64,000 bases of DNA from Cryobacterium sp. CG_9.6 (GTDB taxonomy: Bacteria > Actinomycetota > Actinomycetes > Actinomycetales > Microbacteriaceae). Position 1 is the first letter of the stretch. Each line of letters begins with the position of its first letter. The notes beneath the pieces are model-generated. The model ran no database searches, was not told where the DNA came from, and saw only the letters and a program-made list of their open reading frames with translations. The stretch covers positions 3,038,001 to 3,102,000 of the forward strand of contig NZ_JARXUZ010000001.1 in NCBI RefSeq assembly GCF_029893365.1, in the 5' to 3' direction. This document shows positions 1 through 7,777 of the stretch, piece by piece. The position numbers and the translations under genes are program-made.

Positions 1-1
1 G

Positions 2-607
2 GCCCCCGGAAACCGAGCCGATGTTCTCGTGACCGCAGCCGAGGGGACATCCGCTCTACACACGCTCGCGTATGACCGCGGAAACGCCGGCGGAATGATG
101 GGCGGAGGGTCCACCAGCACGGCCGACACGACCCTGGCCACACTGAACGTGGCCGGTGAGGTGGCGGCAGAGTCGGGTGCAATTCCTCGTCAACGCACGC
201 CGCGGGACCTGCGGAGCGCCGCCGTGACCGCGCGGCGCGAGCTCGTTTTCGCCATGGGTATGGGCGGCATGGGTGGCGGAATGATGTCACCGACCATTAA
301 CGGGCGCGCGTTTGATGCGTCGCGAGACGATGAGACGGTTCAGTTCGGGAGCGTGGAGGAGTGGCTGCTGACCAATACGAGCAACCTTGATCATCCGCTT
401 CACCTGCACGTGTGGCCCATGCAAATTGTGGAGCAGAACGGCCAGGCTGTGGACAGCGTGATCTAACAGGACGTCGTGAACATTCCCGCTCGCAGCACGA
501 CGCGCGTGCGCATTGCCTTCGACGATTTCAGCGGACGAACCGTGTATCACTGCCACATTCTCGATCACGAGGATGCCGGCATGATGGGCATCATTCAGGC
601 ACGCTAA
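2..607 (+). pseudogene. Multicopper oxidase, C-terminal part, interrupted by an in-frame stop
   Basis: The frame enters from the left edge and shows the C-terminal cupredoxin domain of a multicopper oxidase, a usually exported enzyme that couples substrate or Cu(I) oxidation to O2 reduction. Visible are a PGNRADVLV strand, a Met/Gly-rich segment (GMGGMGGGMM; Met-rich loops are known in CueO-like copper oxidases), the copper motif HPLHLH and, at the end, HCHILDHEDAGMM with the type 1/type 3 ligands. Between these motifs an in-frame TAA (464-466) interrupts the frame. There is no shift: the same frame continues cleanly to TAA 605-607. A product ending at 464 would lack the type 1 copper ligands. 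I read it as a nonsense-inactivated gene or a sequencing error. The N-terminal part is outside the window. Confidence 0.85.
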
Positions 608-798
608 ACCCCTGTTTGACTGGCCCGCGACACCGGAAAGCCATTCGTACGGTACAGTGAGGGTACTTGCGAGTGCGTAGTTGCGCTTGCTGCGTCGTAG
701 AACGCCCTCTTCTTATCGCGGCAGCCCCCAGGGCTAGCCCGATTTCGGAATGAAACATTCTTACGGCGAACGGATGTGCCCTTCGGCACCTTCGCCAT
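604..798 (-). CDS. Possible small basic protein (64 aa), unknown
   Basis: A short minus-strand frame starts at ATG 798 behind AGGAGG (805-810), a perfect Shine-Dalgarno with 6-nt spacing. It encodes about 64 residues with a Lys/Arg-rich start (MAKVPKGTSVRRKN). It is divergent from the helicase and convergent with the multicopper oxidase, whose stop it just overlaps. I do not recognise a family. The N-terminus looks ribosomal-protein-like, but the C-terminal half is low in recognisable features, so the true end may differ if a frameshift is present. The ribosome-binding site is the main support. Confidence 0.4.
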   Translation of the reverse strand: MAKVPKGTSVRRKNVSFRNRASPGGCRDKKRAFYDAASATTHSQVPSLYRTNGFPVSRASQTGV

Positions 799-876
799 GT
801 GAATCCTCCTGGTTCCGGCAGCCGCATGCGCGGCCTCGGTTCGGGCGAGGAGTCTGATGCCTGAAAGGCACCACTC

Positions 877-2472
877 TTGACTGAAATTGCATTTAGCGCG
901 CTCGGCGTGCCCACCCCCCTCGTAACGGTTCTCTCGTCGCAGGGCATTGACAGCGCCTTCCCCATTCAGGTGGACACGCTGCCCGACACCCTCAAGGGCC
1001 GCGACGTTCTCGGCCGCGGAAAGACCGGCTCGGGCAAGACCCTCGCCTTCTCCATCCCCATGGTGTCCCGCCTCGGCGGCAAGCTCGCCGGTGGCAAGCG
1101 CCGCCCGGGTCGCCCGCTCGGCCTGATTCTTGCGCCCACCCGCGAGCTCGCCACGCAGATCACCAATGCCATCACCCCGCTCGCCGAGGCCTACGGCCTC
1201 AACACGACCACCATCTTCGGTGGCGTCTCGCAGAACCGTCAGGTGTCCGCCCTCAAGAGCGGCGTCGACATTGTGGTGGCGTGCCCCGGCCGCCTCGAAG
1301 ACCTCATGAAGCAGGGCTTCGTGAACCTCGACTCCATCGAGATCACCGTGCTCGACGAGGCCGACCACATGGCCGACCTCGGCTTCCTCCCCGTCGTGAC
1401 GCGCATCATGGACAAGACGCCCGGCGACGGCCAGCGCATGCTCTTCTCCGCAACGCTCGACAACGGCGTGGACAAGATCGTTCGCCGCTTCCTGCACGAC
1501 CCGGTGATGCACTCCGTCGACGAGGCCAACAGCCACGTGTCGGCCATGACCCACCATGTGTTCGAGGTCACCGGCACCGACGCGAAGAAGGACCTCGTTC
1601 AGAAGCTGGCCTCGGGCAGCGGACGACGCATCCTCTTCATGCGCACCAAGCACCAGGCCAAGAAGCTCGCCAAAAGCCTCACCGACTCGGGCATTCCCGC
1701 CGTCGACCTGCACGGTAACCTCTCGCAGGTTGCGCGTGACCGTAACCTCGCCGCGTTCAGCGCCGGCGACGTGAAGGTGCTCGTAGCAACAGATGTCGCG
1801 GCTCGCGGCGTGCACGTGGACGACATTGAGCTCGTGATTCACGTTGACCCGCCCGCCGAGCACAAGGCGTACCTGCACCGTTCGGGCCGTACCGCCCGTG
1901 CCGGCAGCGCCGGTGACGTGGTGACCGTGGTTCTCCCCGAGCAGAAGCGCGACACCGACGCTCTGCTGCGCAAGGCCGCCATCAAGGTGACCCCGCAGCG
2001 CGTTGATGCTGGTTCGGCCGCCGTGGACGCCCTCGTGGGCGACGTGGCCGCGTATGTGAAGCCGGCGCCGCGCGTTGAGCAGCCGCAGCAGCAGCGCCAG
2101 TCGCAGGGTGGTCGCTCACAGGGCGGCCGTTCGCAGGGTGGCCGCTCAGGCGGGCGCTCAGAGGGTGGGCGTTCAGAAGGCGGTCACGGTCAGCGCAGTG
2201 ACCGCGATGGTGGCGGCCGCGGTTCACGCGACGGCGCCCGTGACTCGGGTGGACGCGACGGCGCACGCTCCAGCAGCGACTCGGCCTCGGCCGGTGGCGC
2301 TCGTCGCTCCTCGCGTCCGGCCTCGGCCGGCCGCAGCCAGAACGCTCCCGCCGGCACCGCAGCCGGACGCTCCGGCGGGCCCCGCGTGGGCAGCCTCCAG
2401 GTGGGCGGACTCGTTCGCGGTTCCAGCACCGGTGGAGCAGGTCGCTCGGCTCCGCGTCGGTCGCAGGGCTAA
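877..2472 (+). CDS. DEAD-box ATP-dependent RNA helicase
   Basis: Cytoplasmic RNA helicase of 531 aa that uses ATP to unwind RNA duplexes. Motifs in order: Q-motif region with FPIQ (28-31), Walker A GRGKTGSGKT (about 46-55), PTRELA, PGR, DEAD box (about 160-163), SAT (about 190), motif V ATDVAARGVHVD and motif VI HRSGRTARAG (about 334). From about residue 400 the protein becomes a low-complexity Gly/Arg/Ser tail with QGGRS and EGGRS repeats, a typical RNA-binding tail of actinobacterial DEAD-box proteins. The start is TTG 877, chosen because GAAAGG (865-870 region) lies at good spacing and the Q motif then falls at the normal place. Cold adaptation or ribosome assembly is the usual role of such helicases. 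A terminator follows. Confidence 0.95.
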   Translation: MTEIAFSALGVPTPLVTVLSSQGIDSAFPIQVDTLPDTLKGRDVLGRGKTGSGKTLAFSIPMVSRLGGKLAGGKRRPGRPLGLILAPTRELATQITNAITPLAEAYGLNTTTIFGGVSQNRQVSALKSGVDIVVACPGRLEDLMKQGFVNLDSIEITVLDEADHMADLGFLPVVTRIMDKTPGDGQRMLFSATLDNGVDKIVRRFLHDPVMHSVDEANSHVSAMTHHVFEVTGTDAKKDLVQKLASGSGRRILFMRTKHQAKKLAKSLTDSGIPAVDLHGNLSQVARDRNLAAFSAGDVKVLVATDVAARGVHVDDIELVIHVDPPAEHKAYLHRSGRTARAGSAGDVVTVVLPEQKRDTDALLRKAAIKVTPQRVDAGSAAVDALVGDVAAYVKPAPRVEQPQQQRQSQGGRSQGGRSQGGRSGGRSEGGRSEGGHGQRSDRDGGGRGSRDGARDSGGRDGARSSSDSASAGGARRSSRPASAGRSQNAPAGTAAGRSGGPRVGSLQVGGLVRGSSTGGAGRSAPRRSQG

Positions 2473-2556
2473 GCATCCGCTTGCCCTAGGCATCCGCGCG
2501 GCGTAGGCATCCGCTTCGCGTAGGCATCCGCTTCGCGTAGGCATCCGCTTCGCTAC
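2471..2556. repeat. Short tandem repeat, 17-bp unit
   Basis: Four to five copies of a 17-bp unit close to TAGGCATCCGCTTCGCG lie directly behind the helicase stop and before its terminator. The first copies are degenerate and the last three nearly identical. The unit contains GCATCCGC, the complement of a GCGGATGC word that is frequent throughout the window. No coding function is seen. Confidence 0.75.
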
Positions 2557-2562
2557 CTATCA

Positions 2563-2595
2563 ACGGGTCGGTCTCTCACGAGGCCGGCCCGTTTT
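2563..2595 (+). terminator. Rho-independent terminator of the helicase gene
   Basis: ACGGGTCGG (2563-2571) pairs with CCGGCCCGT (2584-2592), with one G-U pair and a 12-nt loop, and is followed by TTTT. It lies between the helicase and the GNAT gene on the same strand. Confidence 0.75.
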
Positions 2596-2643
2596 GCATG
2601 CCCGGGTAAAAGGCCCTGCCCAAACGCCGGTAGGGTCGCTTTT

Positions 2644-3138
2644 ATGAACACCACTGTTGTCGTTCGGCCCGTCGAAGAAGCGGATGCCGACAGCCTGGGT
2701 CGCGTGCACGCGGCCTGCTGGCACGAGACCTACGATCACCTGCTGACCGCCGCAGCCCTGTCGAAGCTACGGCCCGAGCGCCTCGCCACCATGTGGCACG
2801 GCATCACCAAGCGCGGACCGGATTACCGCCAGGTTGTGGCCATTGATGACGGCGAGATTGTGGGCTTCGCCGGCAGCTCTCCCACTGATGATCAGGACCA
2901 GCCTGCCGGTACGCGTGAACTCAAGACCATGTACCTCCTCAAGAAATATCAGGGCACCGGCGTGGGCCAGCGTCTCTTTGATGCCGTCGTCGATCCCGGC
3001 ACGTCCATTCTCTGGGTGGCCGCCGACAATCCCCGAGCGCACGCCTTTTACGCCCGCAACGGCTACGCACCCGATGGGCACGAAAAGGTTGAAGAGGTGC
3101 TCGGCGAGCAGCTGCACGAGGTCCGCCTCGTTCGCTAA
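2644..3138 (+). CDS. GNAT family N-acetyltransferase
   Basis: A 164-aa GNAT protein that transfers an acetyl group from acetyl-CoA to an unknown amine. The acetyl-CoA loop (Q/R-x-x-G-x-G/A) is visible as YQGTGVGQRLF (about residues 103-113), followed by NPRAHAFYARNGY, the usual beta5/alpha4 end of the fold. The length is normal for a single domain. The ATG has no clear Shine-Dalgarno, but a TAGGGT -10-like box ends 7 nt upstream, so a leaderless mRNA is likely. It is followed after 32 nt by the broken nucleoside hydrolase gene. The substrate cannot be told from the sequence. Confidence 0.9.
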   Translation: MNTTVVVRPVEEADADSLGRVHAACWHETYDHLLTAAALSKLRPERLATMWHGITKRGPDYRQVVAIDDGEIVGFAGSSPTDDQDQPAGTRELKTMYLLKKYQGTGVGQRLFDAVVDPGTSILWVAADNPRAHAFYARNGYAPDGHEKVEEVLGEQLHEVRLVR

Positions 3139-3170
3139 CCGTGGGGGCGGGTGCGAACTAGGCTGAACGG

Positions 3171-4136
3171 ATGCCTACCGCACCCACCATCCCGGTCATC
3201 CTCGACGTTGACACCGGCGTTGACGACGCCCTCGCCATTCTGTTTGCCGTCGCCCACCCGGGTATCGACGTGCTCGGAATCAGTTGCGTCGCCGGCAACG
3301 CCTCGCTCGAGCGGGTGGTCGAGAACACGCTGCGCATCCTCGACGTGGCCGGTGCACCCGACATTCCCGTGGCTGCCGGAGCGCGCCGCCCGCTGCTGGA
3401 GCCGGCACGCTCGGCCTCGCACGTGCACGGCGAGGGCTGACTCGGCACGCTGCGCCTCCCCCCGAGCGACCGCACCGCGGTGGCAGGCAGCTCCATCGAG
3501 CTGATGCGTTCCCTCATCGAGGCGAGCCCCCGCCCGGTCACGCTCGTGGCACTCGCTCCGCAGACCAACCTTGCGCTGCTGCTGCGTCAGTACCCCGATC
3601 TGGCCAACAACATCGAGCGCATCCTGTTCATGGGAGGTTCGGCAAGTGTCGGCAACGCCACCGCCGTCGCCGAATTCAACGTGTGGCACGACCCCGAGGC
3701 CGCTGCGATCGTGCTGGATGCCGGCATCCCCACGTTCATGTACGGCCTGGACGTGTTCAACCAGGTGGGGATTGCCGAGTCCACGGCATCCGCTCTGGCG
3801 AAAGGCGACTCGCCGCTGGGCCAGGTGGTGGGGGCGTTGCTCACCAACCGCATCGTGCTCGGAGCCGACCGGGCCAGCGAATACTCCGGGCTGATCGGCG
3901 ACGCGGGCGCGGTGTGTGCCCTCGTGGATCCGGGTGCCCTCCGCACCGAGCTGCGTCCGGTGCGCGTGCAACTCGCCGGGTACGGTCGCGGCCAGACTCT
4001 GGTTGACCTGCGCCAGCACCCGGGCGAGGACATCGTGCACGGGCTGCACGAGGAGTGGGCCGCCGTCGAGGTGGCTCTCGACGTGGATGCCGCGCGCTAC
4101 GAGCGCCTGTTCCTCAACACCCTCGGCCTCCGCTGA
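3171..4136 (+). pseudogene. Nucleoside hydrolase (IunH/RihB type) with an in-frame stop
   Basis: Inosine-uridine preferring nucleoside hydrolase family; these enzymes split ribonucleosides to ribose and base and bind Ca2+ through an N-terminal Asp cluster. The cluster is intact (DVDTGVDDA, residues 12-20), and further family signatures follow (HVHGEG, ALAPQTNLALLL, FMGGS, EFNVWHDPEAA). After codon 89 an in-frame TGA (3438-3440) stands in the HGxxGLG segment, where homologues carry Gly or Asp; GGA to TGA is a one-base change. The frame continues without shift to TGA 4134-4136, giving a total of 321 codons, the normal family length. A restart at 3480 would lose the Asp cluster. Pseudogene or sequencing error. 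Confidence 0.88.
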
Positions 4137-4159
4137 CGCGGGCCGTCCGGCGCCCTCGC

Positions 4160-4700
4160 CGCGCTCGCCTGCGCGCGGGTTCCACCTCGCGGCCCTCGTT
4201 TGCGCGCCCGGCACTCAGCTGCGCGCGGGTTCCGCCTCGCGGCACTCGTCTGCACGCCCGGCACGCGTCTGAATGAGTGCCAGTCAACCAAATGAGTGCC
4301 ACCACACGTGCACCCCTCCTGGCCACCCCCGGCACACCGCCAATGACCACCGGCTGGCACGCGTTTAGGCGGCCGGCACTCGTTCACACGACCGGCCCTC
4401 GTTTGCGCGCCCGGCACTCGTCTGCAAGCCCGGCACTCGTCTGCAAGCCCGGCACTCGTCTGCAAGCCCGGCACTCGTCTGCGTGCGGGCTCCGCCTCGC
4501 GGCACTAGTTTGCGCGCCCGGCACTCGTTTGTTTGCCCGGGACTCGTCTGAATGAGTGCCGCGCGGCCAAATGAGTGCCGCCACACGCACGACCCGCAGG
4601 CCGACGCCCGGCATGCGCCACCGAACCACCGGCCGGCACTCGTCTGCAGGCGCGGCACTCGTGTGAATCAGTGCCGACCGAGCAGATGAGTGCCGACCTA
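4160..4700. repeat. GGCACTCGT repeat region with 19-bp tandem core
   Basis: This gene-free stretch between the nucleoside hydrolase and the DUF4916 gene is filled with copies of GGCACTCGTcTG/GGCACTCGTTTG and inverted copies AAATGAGTGCC. Four perfect or near-perfect 19-bp units (GCCCGGCACTCGTCTGCAA) start at 4409, 4428, 4447 and 4466. Inverted pairs such as 4375-4590 could fold into hairpins. The same word family forms the 168-bp array at 7778. Open frames across it are repeat artefacts. Confidence 0.8.
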
Positions 4701-4729
4701 CGCTTGGCGCCACTCAGCACGAAACCGAG

Positions 4730-5314
4730 TCAGCGCAGCAGGCCCACAGAAGCCATGGCGGAGCGGAGGAGCGCGCCACGACCGCCCTCCATCTCAGCGG
4801 AAACGCCCGGGGAAACGGCTTCGTCCGGCGTCATCCAGGTGATTTCGAGGGCGTCCTGGCGGGGATCGCACGTGCCAGTGACCGGCACGACGTAGGCGAG
4901 TGACACCGCGTGCTGCCGGTCGTCGGTGAAAGCGGAGATTCCCGGCATCGGAAAATACTCTGCGATGGTGAACGGCACCGGGCTCGCGGGAAGTTGCGGG
5001 AACGCCATCGGCCCGAGGTCCTTTTCGAGGTGGCGGAACAGCGCATCGCGCAGCGTCTCGCCAAACATGACCCGCCCCGACACGAGAGTTCGCGTCATTT
5101 CGCCGGTGGAGCGCGCCCGCAGGAGCACGCCGACCTCGACAACCTGCCCGAGGCCATCAACCCGCACGGGCACAGCCTCGATATAAAGAATGGGCAGGCG
5201 GCGCCGAATTTCGGCAAGTTCCACGTCTTTCAACCACGCGGGGTTGCTATTCGGAACACTGGAGTCACCCTTGGGCAGCCAGTCCGGATCGGGGTCAGGT
5301 GTGCGCACGCTCAT
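4730..5314 (-). CDS. DUF4916 / NUDIX-like protein
   Basis: A 194-aa protein of the DUF4916 group, a branch of the NUDIX fold. The NUDIX box region is GRVMFGE...LRDALFRHLEKDLGP. The first Gly and Glu are kept, but the REUxEE core reads RHLEKD, so the catalytic glutamates are partly missing and pyrophosphohydrolase activity is uncertain. The surrounding DDRQHAVSLAYVVPVTG and ALEITWMTPDEA are typical of the group. I chose ATG 5314 because the protein then starts just before the DWLP segment; an upstream in-frame ATG would add a Cys-rich stretch that I cannot support. Divergent from the esterase gene. Confidence 0.75.
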   Translation of the reverse strand: MSVRTPDPDPDWLPKGDSSVPNSNPAWLKDVELAEIRRRLPILYIEAVPVRVDGLGQVVEVGVLLRARSTGEMTRTLVSGRVMFGETLRDALFRHLEKDLGPMAFPQLPASPVPFTIAEYFPMPGISAFTDDRQHAVSLAYVVPVTGTCDPRQDALEITWMTPDEAVSPGVSAEMEGGRGALLRSAMASVGLLR

Positions 5315-5520
5315 AGTTTCATTCTTGCGCACCCGAGAGCACATTGCGCACGGCACCGTCGGCCAGCGCGGTTCGGCTGGCACCAAACGCACCTTCCCCG
5401 GCGCCACAAACGTGCAAAGTCCGCCACCTCCCCCGAGCGGATGCCGCGCACCCGCGCCGGCAATGAAAGGATTGACTCCAGCAGTGCCGCACATGCGGCA
5501 TTTACAGCGGGAGGCTATCA

Positions 5521-6171
5521 ATGGAGAATAATAACGTCGCGCCGATTGACGCCAACGCCGTACTCTGGTCCGCCGCCGGCGCCGACCGCGTGGGCCGACC
5601 GCTCCTGCTCATCCTGCATGGCTACGGCTCGCACGAAGGCGACCTCTTCTCGCTCGCCCCGCATCTGCCGCTCCAGCCGGTGATCGCTGCCCTCCGTGCG
5701 CCGATCCCGGTCGGCGGCGGCTGGGCGTGGTTCCCGATGCGCGACCCGAACGCCGACCCTGCCGCGGTCGATGCCGCCGTGAACGCGGCGGCGACCGCCA
5801 TCCTGACGTGGCTGGATGCGCTGGCGGAGCCACCGGCATCCGTGGGGCTTCTTGGCTTTTCGCAGGGCGGCGCGATGGCCTTGCAATTGCTGCGTCGCGC
5901 ACCCGACCGCTTCACGTTTGCCGTGCAGCTCTCCGGATTCGTATCCACGGGCGAGGCCGCGGGTGATGAGCGCCTGGCCGAGCGACGTCCGCCGGTGTTT
6001 TGGGGGCGCGGCACGGCCGACCCCATCATTCCCGCCGCCGACGTCAACCGCACTCAGGCCTGGCTTCCGGGCCACAGCACGCTCACCGAACGCATTTACG
6101 AGGGCATGGGCCACACCGTTTCGCAGGCCGAGCTCGGCGATGTGGTGGCGTTCCTCCGCACCCATTACTAG
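5521..6171 (+). CDS. Carboxylesterase / phospholipase-like alpha/beta hydrolase
   Basis: A 216-aa serine hydrolase of the small carboxylesterase/phospholipase (Abhydrolase_2) family. The catalytic triad is visible: Ser in GFSQGG (about residue 116), Asp in GRGTADPIIP (about 165) and His in EGMGHTVS (about 197). The oxyanion region is LILHGYGSHE. No signal peptide, so cytoplasmic. GGGAGG stands 6-8 nt before ATG 5521. It lies alone between divergent and convergent neighbours; the natural ester substrate is unknown. Confidence 0.9.
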   Translation: MENNNVAPIDANAVLWSAAGADRVGRPLLLILHGYGSHEGDLFSLAPHLPLQPVIAALRAPIPVGGGWAWFPMRDPNADPAAVDAAVNAAATAILTWLDALAEPPASVGLLGFSQGGAMALQLLRRAPDRFTFAVQLSGFVSTGEAAGDERLAERRPPVFWGRGTADPIIPAADVNRTQAWLPGHSTLTERIYEGMGHTVSQAELGDVVAFLRTHY

Positions 6172-6256
6172 CGGATGCCGCGGCGCACCTCGACAGACGC
6201 CCTCACCCAGCCCCGGCGCACGGATGCCGTCACTGCGTCGGTGCACGCGTCGAACC

Positions 6257-6352
6257 CGCACAACCGGCCGCGTCTTGCAGCTTTTTCGCAAGTTGCTGCG
6301 CTGTTTACCGCGTCACCTGCGCCATGTTCGCGGCACGCTGGGCATCGCGGTT
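6257..6352 (-). repeat. Degenerate partial duplicate of the 3' end of the DUF5997 gene
   Basis: On the minus strand this segment resembles the last 95 bp of the neighbouring DUF5997 gene (6441-6538), shifted by about 184 bp. Both contain CGCACAACCGGC, then a line-up of CTTGCAGC...TTCGCAAGTT with CTTGCGGT...TTCGCGAGTT, then CGCGGCACGCTGGGCATCGCG with its counterpart. The matching peptide is ERANRDAQRAA against KERDAQRAAKK, and the copy has a stop inside. It explains most of the 280-bp gap between esterase and DUF5997. Confidence 0.6.
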
Positions 6353-6451
6353 GGCCCGTTCGCGTGCGACTGGCTGCTCTTGCGTGGCCGGACGCGTCAG
6401 GTGCGACATCTGCTCGGCATCCGGGGCAGCGCGTCGCCCGCGCACAACCGG

Positions 6452-6895
6452 CTAGTTCTTGCGGTTTTCCTTCGCGAGTTCCTGCGCGGCCTGACGCTCA
6501 ACGTGCGCCTTCTTCGCGGCGCGCTGCGCATCGCGCTCTTTCACCACGATCTGGTCGGCGCGAACGCCGGCCTGAGTCGAACGCTCAAGCACGAGCCACG
6601 CGGGCGGTGCCTGCAGCAGCGCGCTGATCTCAGCGGTGGTGAGGGGTTCGGTGGCGCCGCTGCGAGCGAGTCCCGAAATCGACACGCCGAGCTTGGCGGC
6701 GACAACCTGCTTGGGGTGCGGTCCGTTGGCGCGCAGCTCCACAAGCCACTCGGGCGGGGTCTCCATCAGGGCGGCGAGCTCGGTGCGGGTCACCAGCGCG
6801 GTCTGAAACTCAGCGGGTGCCGCGTCGAGCAGAATCCCGAGTTTCTGGGCCGCCGTGGCAGGCTTCATGGTCTGGGGCTTCTTTACGGACGTCAT
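6452..6895 (-). CDS. DUF5997 family protein
   Basis: A 147-aa protein recognised as the actinobacterial DUF5997 family: two similar helical segments with ETPPEWLVELRANGPHPKQVVAAKL and ALLQAPPAWLVLER signatures, followed by a charged Arg/Lys/Ala helix. No enzymatic motif is visible and the function is unknown. It is divergent from the LysR-effector-domain gene across only 64 bp, an arrangement that suggests common control. ATG 6895 was taken as start. Its 3' end seems to have been partly duplicated downstream. Confidence 0.8.
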   Translation of the reverse strand: MTSVKKPQTMKPATAAQKLGILLDAAPAEFQTALVTRTELAALMETPPEWLVELRANGPHPKQVVAAKLGVSISGLARSGATEPLTTAEISALLQAPPAWLVLERSTQAGVRADQIVVKERDAQRAAKKAHVERQAAQELAKENRKN

Positions 6896-6914
6896 CTTCT
6901 AAGCGTATAGCCTG

Positions 6915-6946
6915 AGAGCACCCCCTTTGGGGCTTTTCCGTGCTCT
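6915..6946. promoter_or_regulatory. Inverted repeat in the divergent DUF5997 / LysR-domain promoter region
   Basis: AGAGCAC (6915-6921) and GTGCTCT (6940-6946) form perfect arms around an inner CCCC-TTT-GGGG palindrome in the 64-bp divergent intergenic space. It may be an operator or a transcript hairpin; the role is inferred from position only. Confidence 0.4.
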
Positions 6947-6959
6947 AGAAGAGGATGCC

Positions 6960-7763
6960 GTGAGCTTTTCCATTGCCTTCGTCGCCGGTGTGACGCCCAC
7001 CAAGTGGACGCGCATCTGGGCCGAACGTCGACCCGACGTTCCACTCGAGGTTTTTCGCACCGAAACCCACGAGCAGGTGAGCGTTCTCCTCGACGGTCGC
7101 GCCGAGGTCAGCCTCGTGCGTCTGCCCATCGACGAGACCCAGCTCAGCGTCATCGGACTCTACAGCGAGGTGCCGGTGGTCGTCGCCGCCAAGGGCCATG
7201 CCATAGCGGATGCCGAACTCGTGTCCCTCGCAGACCTCGCCGACGAGCACCTCCTGCAGGATCCCGACGAGGTGCCCGCGTGGCGCGACGTTGCCACCGA
7301 GGTGGCCAGCGGCATCCGCCGGGCATTGCCCGTGATGAAGGACATGGACGAGGTGATGGAACAGGTGGCGGCCGGCGTGGGCATCATCATTGTGCCGCAC
7401 TCGATTGCGCGGTTGTATGGTCGCAAAGATGTGATTTCGCGGCCGGTTGACGGGGTTCCCGAGACGCAGATTGCGCTGGCGTGGATCACCGCGGAGACGA
7501 CCGACGATGTGGAGGAGTTCATTGGCATCGTGCGGGGGCGCTCGAGTGCGTCGTCCCGCGCCACGGTGCCTGAAGAGGTGACCGAAGCGGGTGCGCGACC
7601 GCCGCGCAAGCCCAAGAAAACCGATAAGGCCAAGGCTGCGGCGAAGGCCCTACGCGTGGCTGCAGCGCAGGCTAAGCCGGCCGTGAAGAAGAAGTCCGAG
7701 TCGGCGCCCGGACGCACGCGCCCCACCCGCAACCCCAAGAGCGGTAAGCGCCGCGGTCGCTGA
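6960..7763 (+). CDS. LysR-type effector-binding domain protein without HTH
   Basis: A 267-aa protein. Residues 1-190 match the substrate-binding domain of LysR-type regulators (FVAGVTPTKWTRIWAERRPDVPLEV, then GVGIIIVPHSIARL), but the N-terminal winged-helix DNA-binding domain is absent. From about residue 195 a Lys/Ala/Arg-rich tail follows (KPKKTDKAKAAAKALR...), which could bind nucleic acid. GTG 6960 is the start, with AGAGG 5 nt upstream; the protein then begins directly with the effector domain. It is divergent from DUF5997. Either a domain-only regulator or ligand-binding protein; DNA binding through the basic tail is a guess. Confidence 0.8.
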   Translation: MSFSIAFVAGVTPTKWTRIWAERRPDVPLEVFRTETHEQVSVLLDGRAEVSLVRLPIDETQLSVIGLYSEVPVVVAAKGHAIADAELVSLADLADEHLLQDPDEVPAWRDVATEVASGIRRALPVMKDMDEVMEQVAAGVGIIIVPHSIARLYGRKDVISRPVDGVPETQIALAWITAETTDDVEEFIGIVRGRSSASSRATVPEEVTEAGARPPRKPKKTDKAKAAAKALRVAAAQAKPAVKKKSESAPGRTRPTRNPKSGKRRGR

Positions 7764-7777
7764 CTGCTCGGCCTCGC

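Noticed and set aside
604-1878. A 424-codon open frame on the minus strand antisense to the DEAD-box helicase.
   Set aside because: Its composition (His, Val, Gly, Ala, Glu rich) is the shadow of GC-rich codons of the helicase; only the last 64 codons have an own start signal.
4409-4484. Regular 19-bp units that could suggest a CRISPR array.
   Set aside because: Units are contiguous without unique spacers, and no cas gene is near.
4097-4720. Several 70-125-codon frames through the GGCACTCGT repeats with Cys/Arg-rich repetitive peptides.
   Set aside because: They arise from the tandem DNA repeat, exist in several frames and lack ribosome-binding sites.
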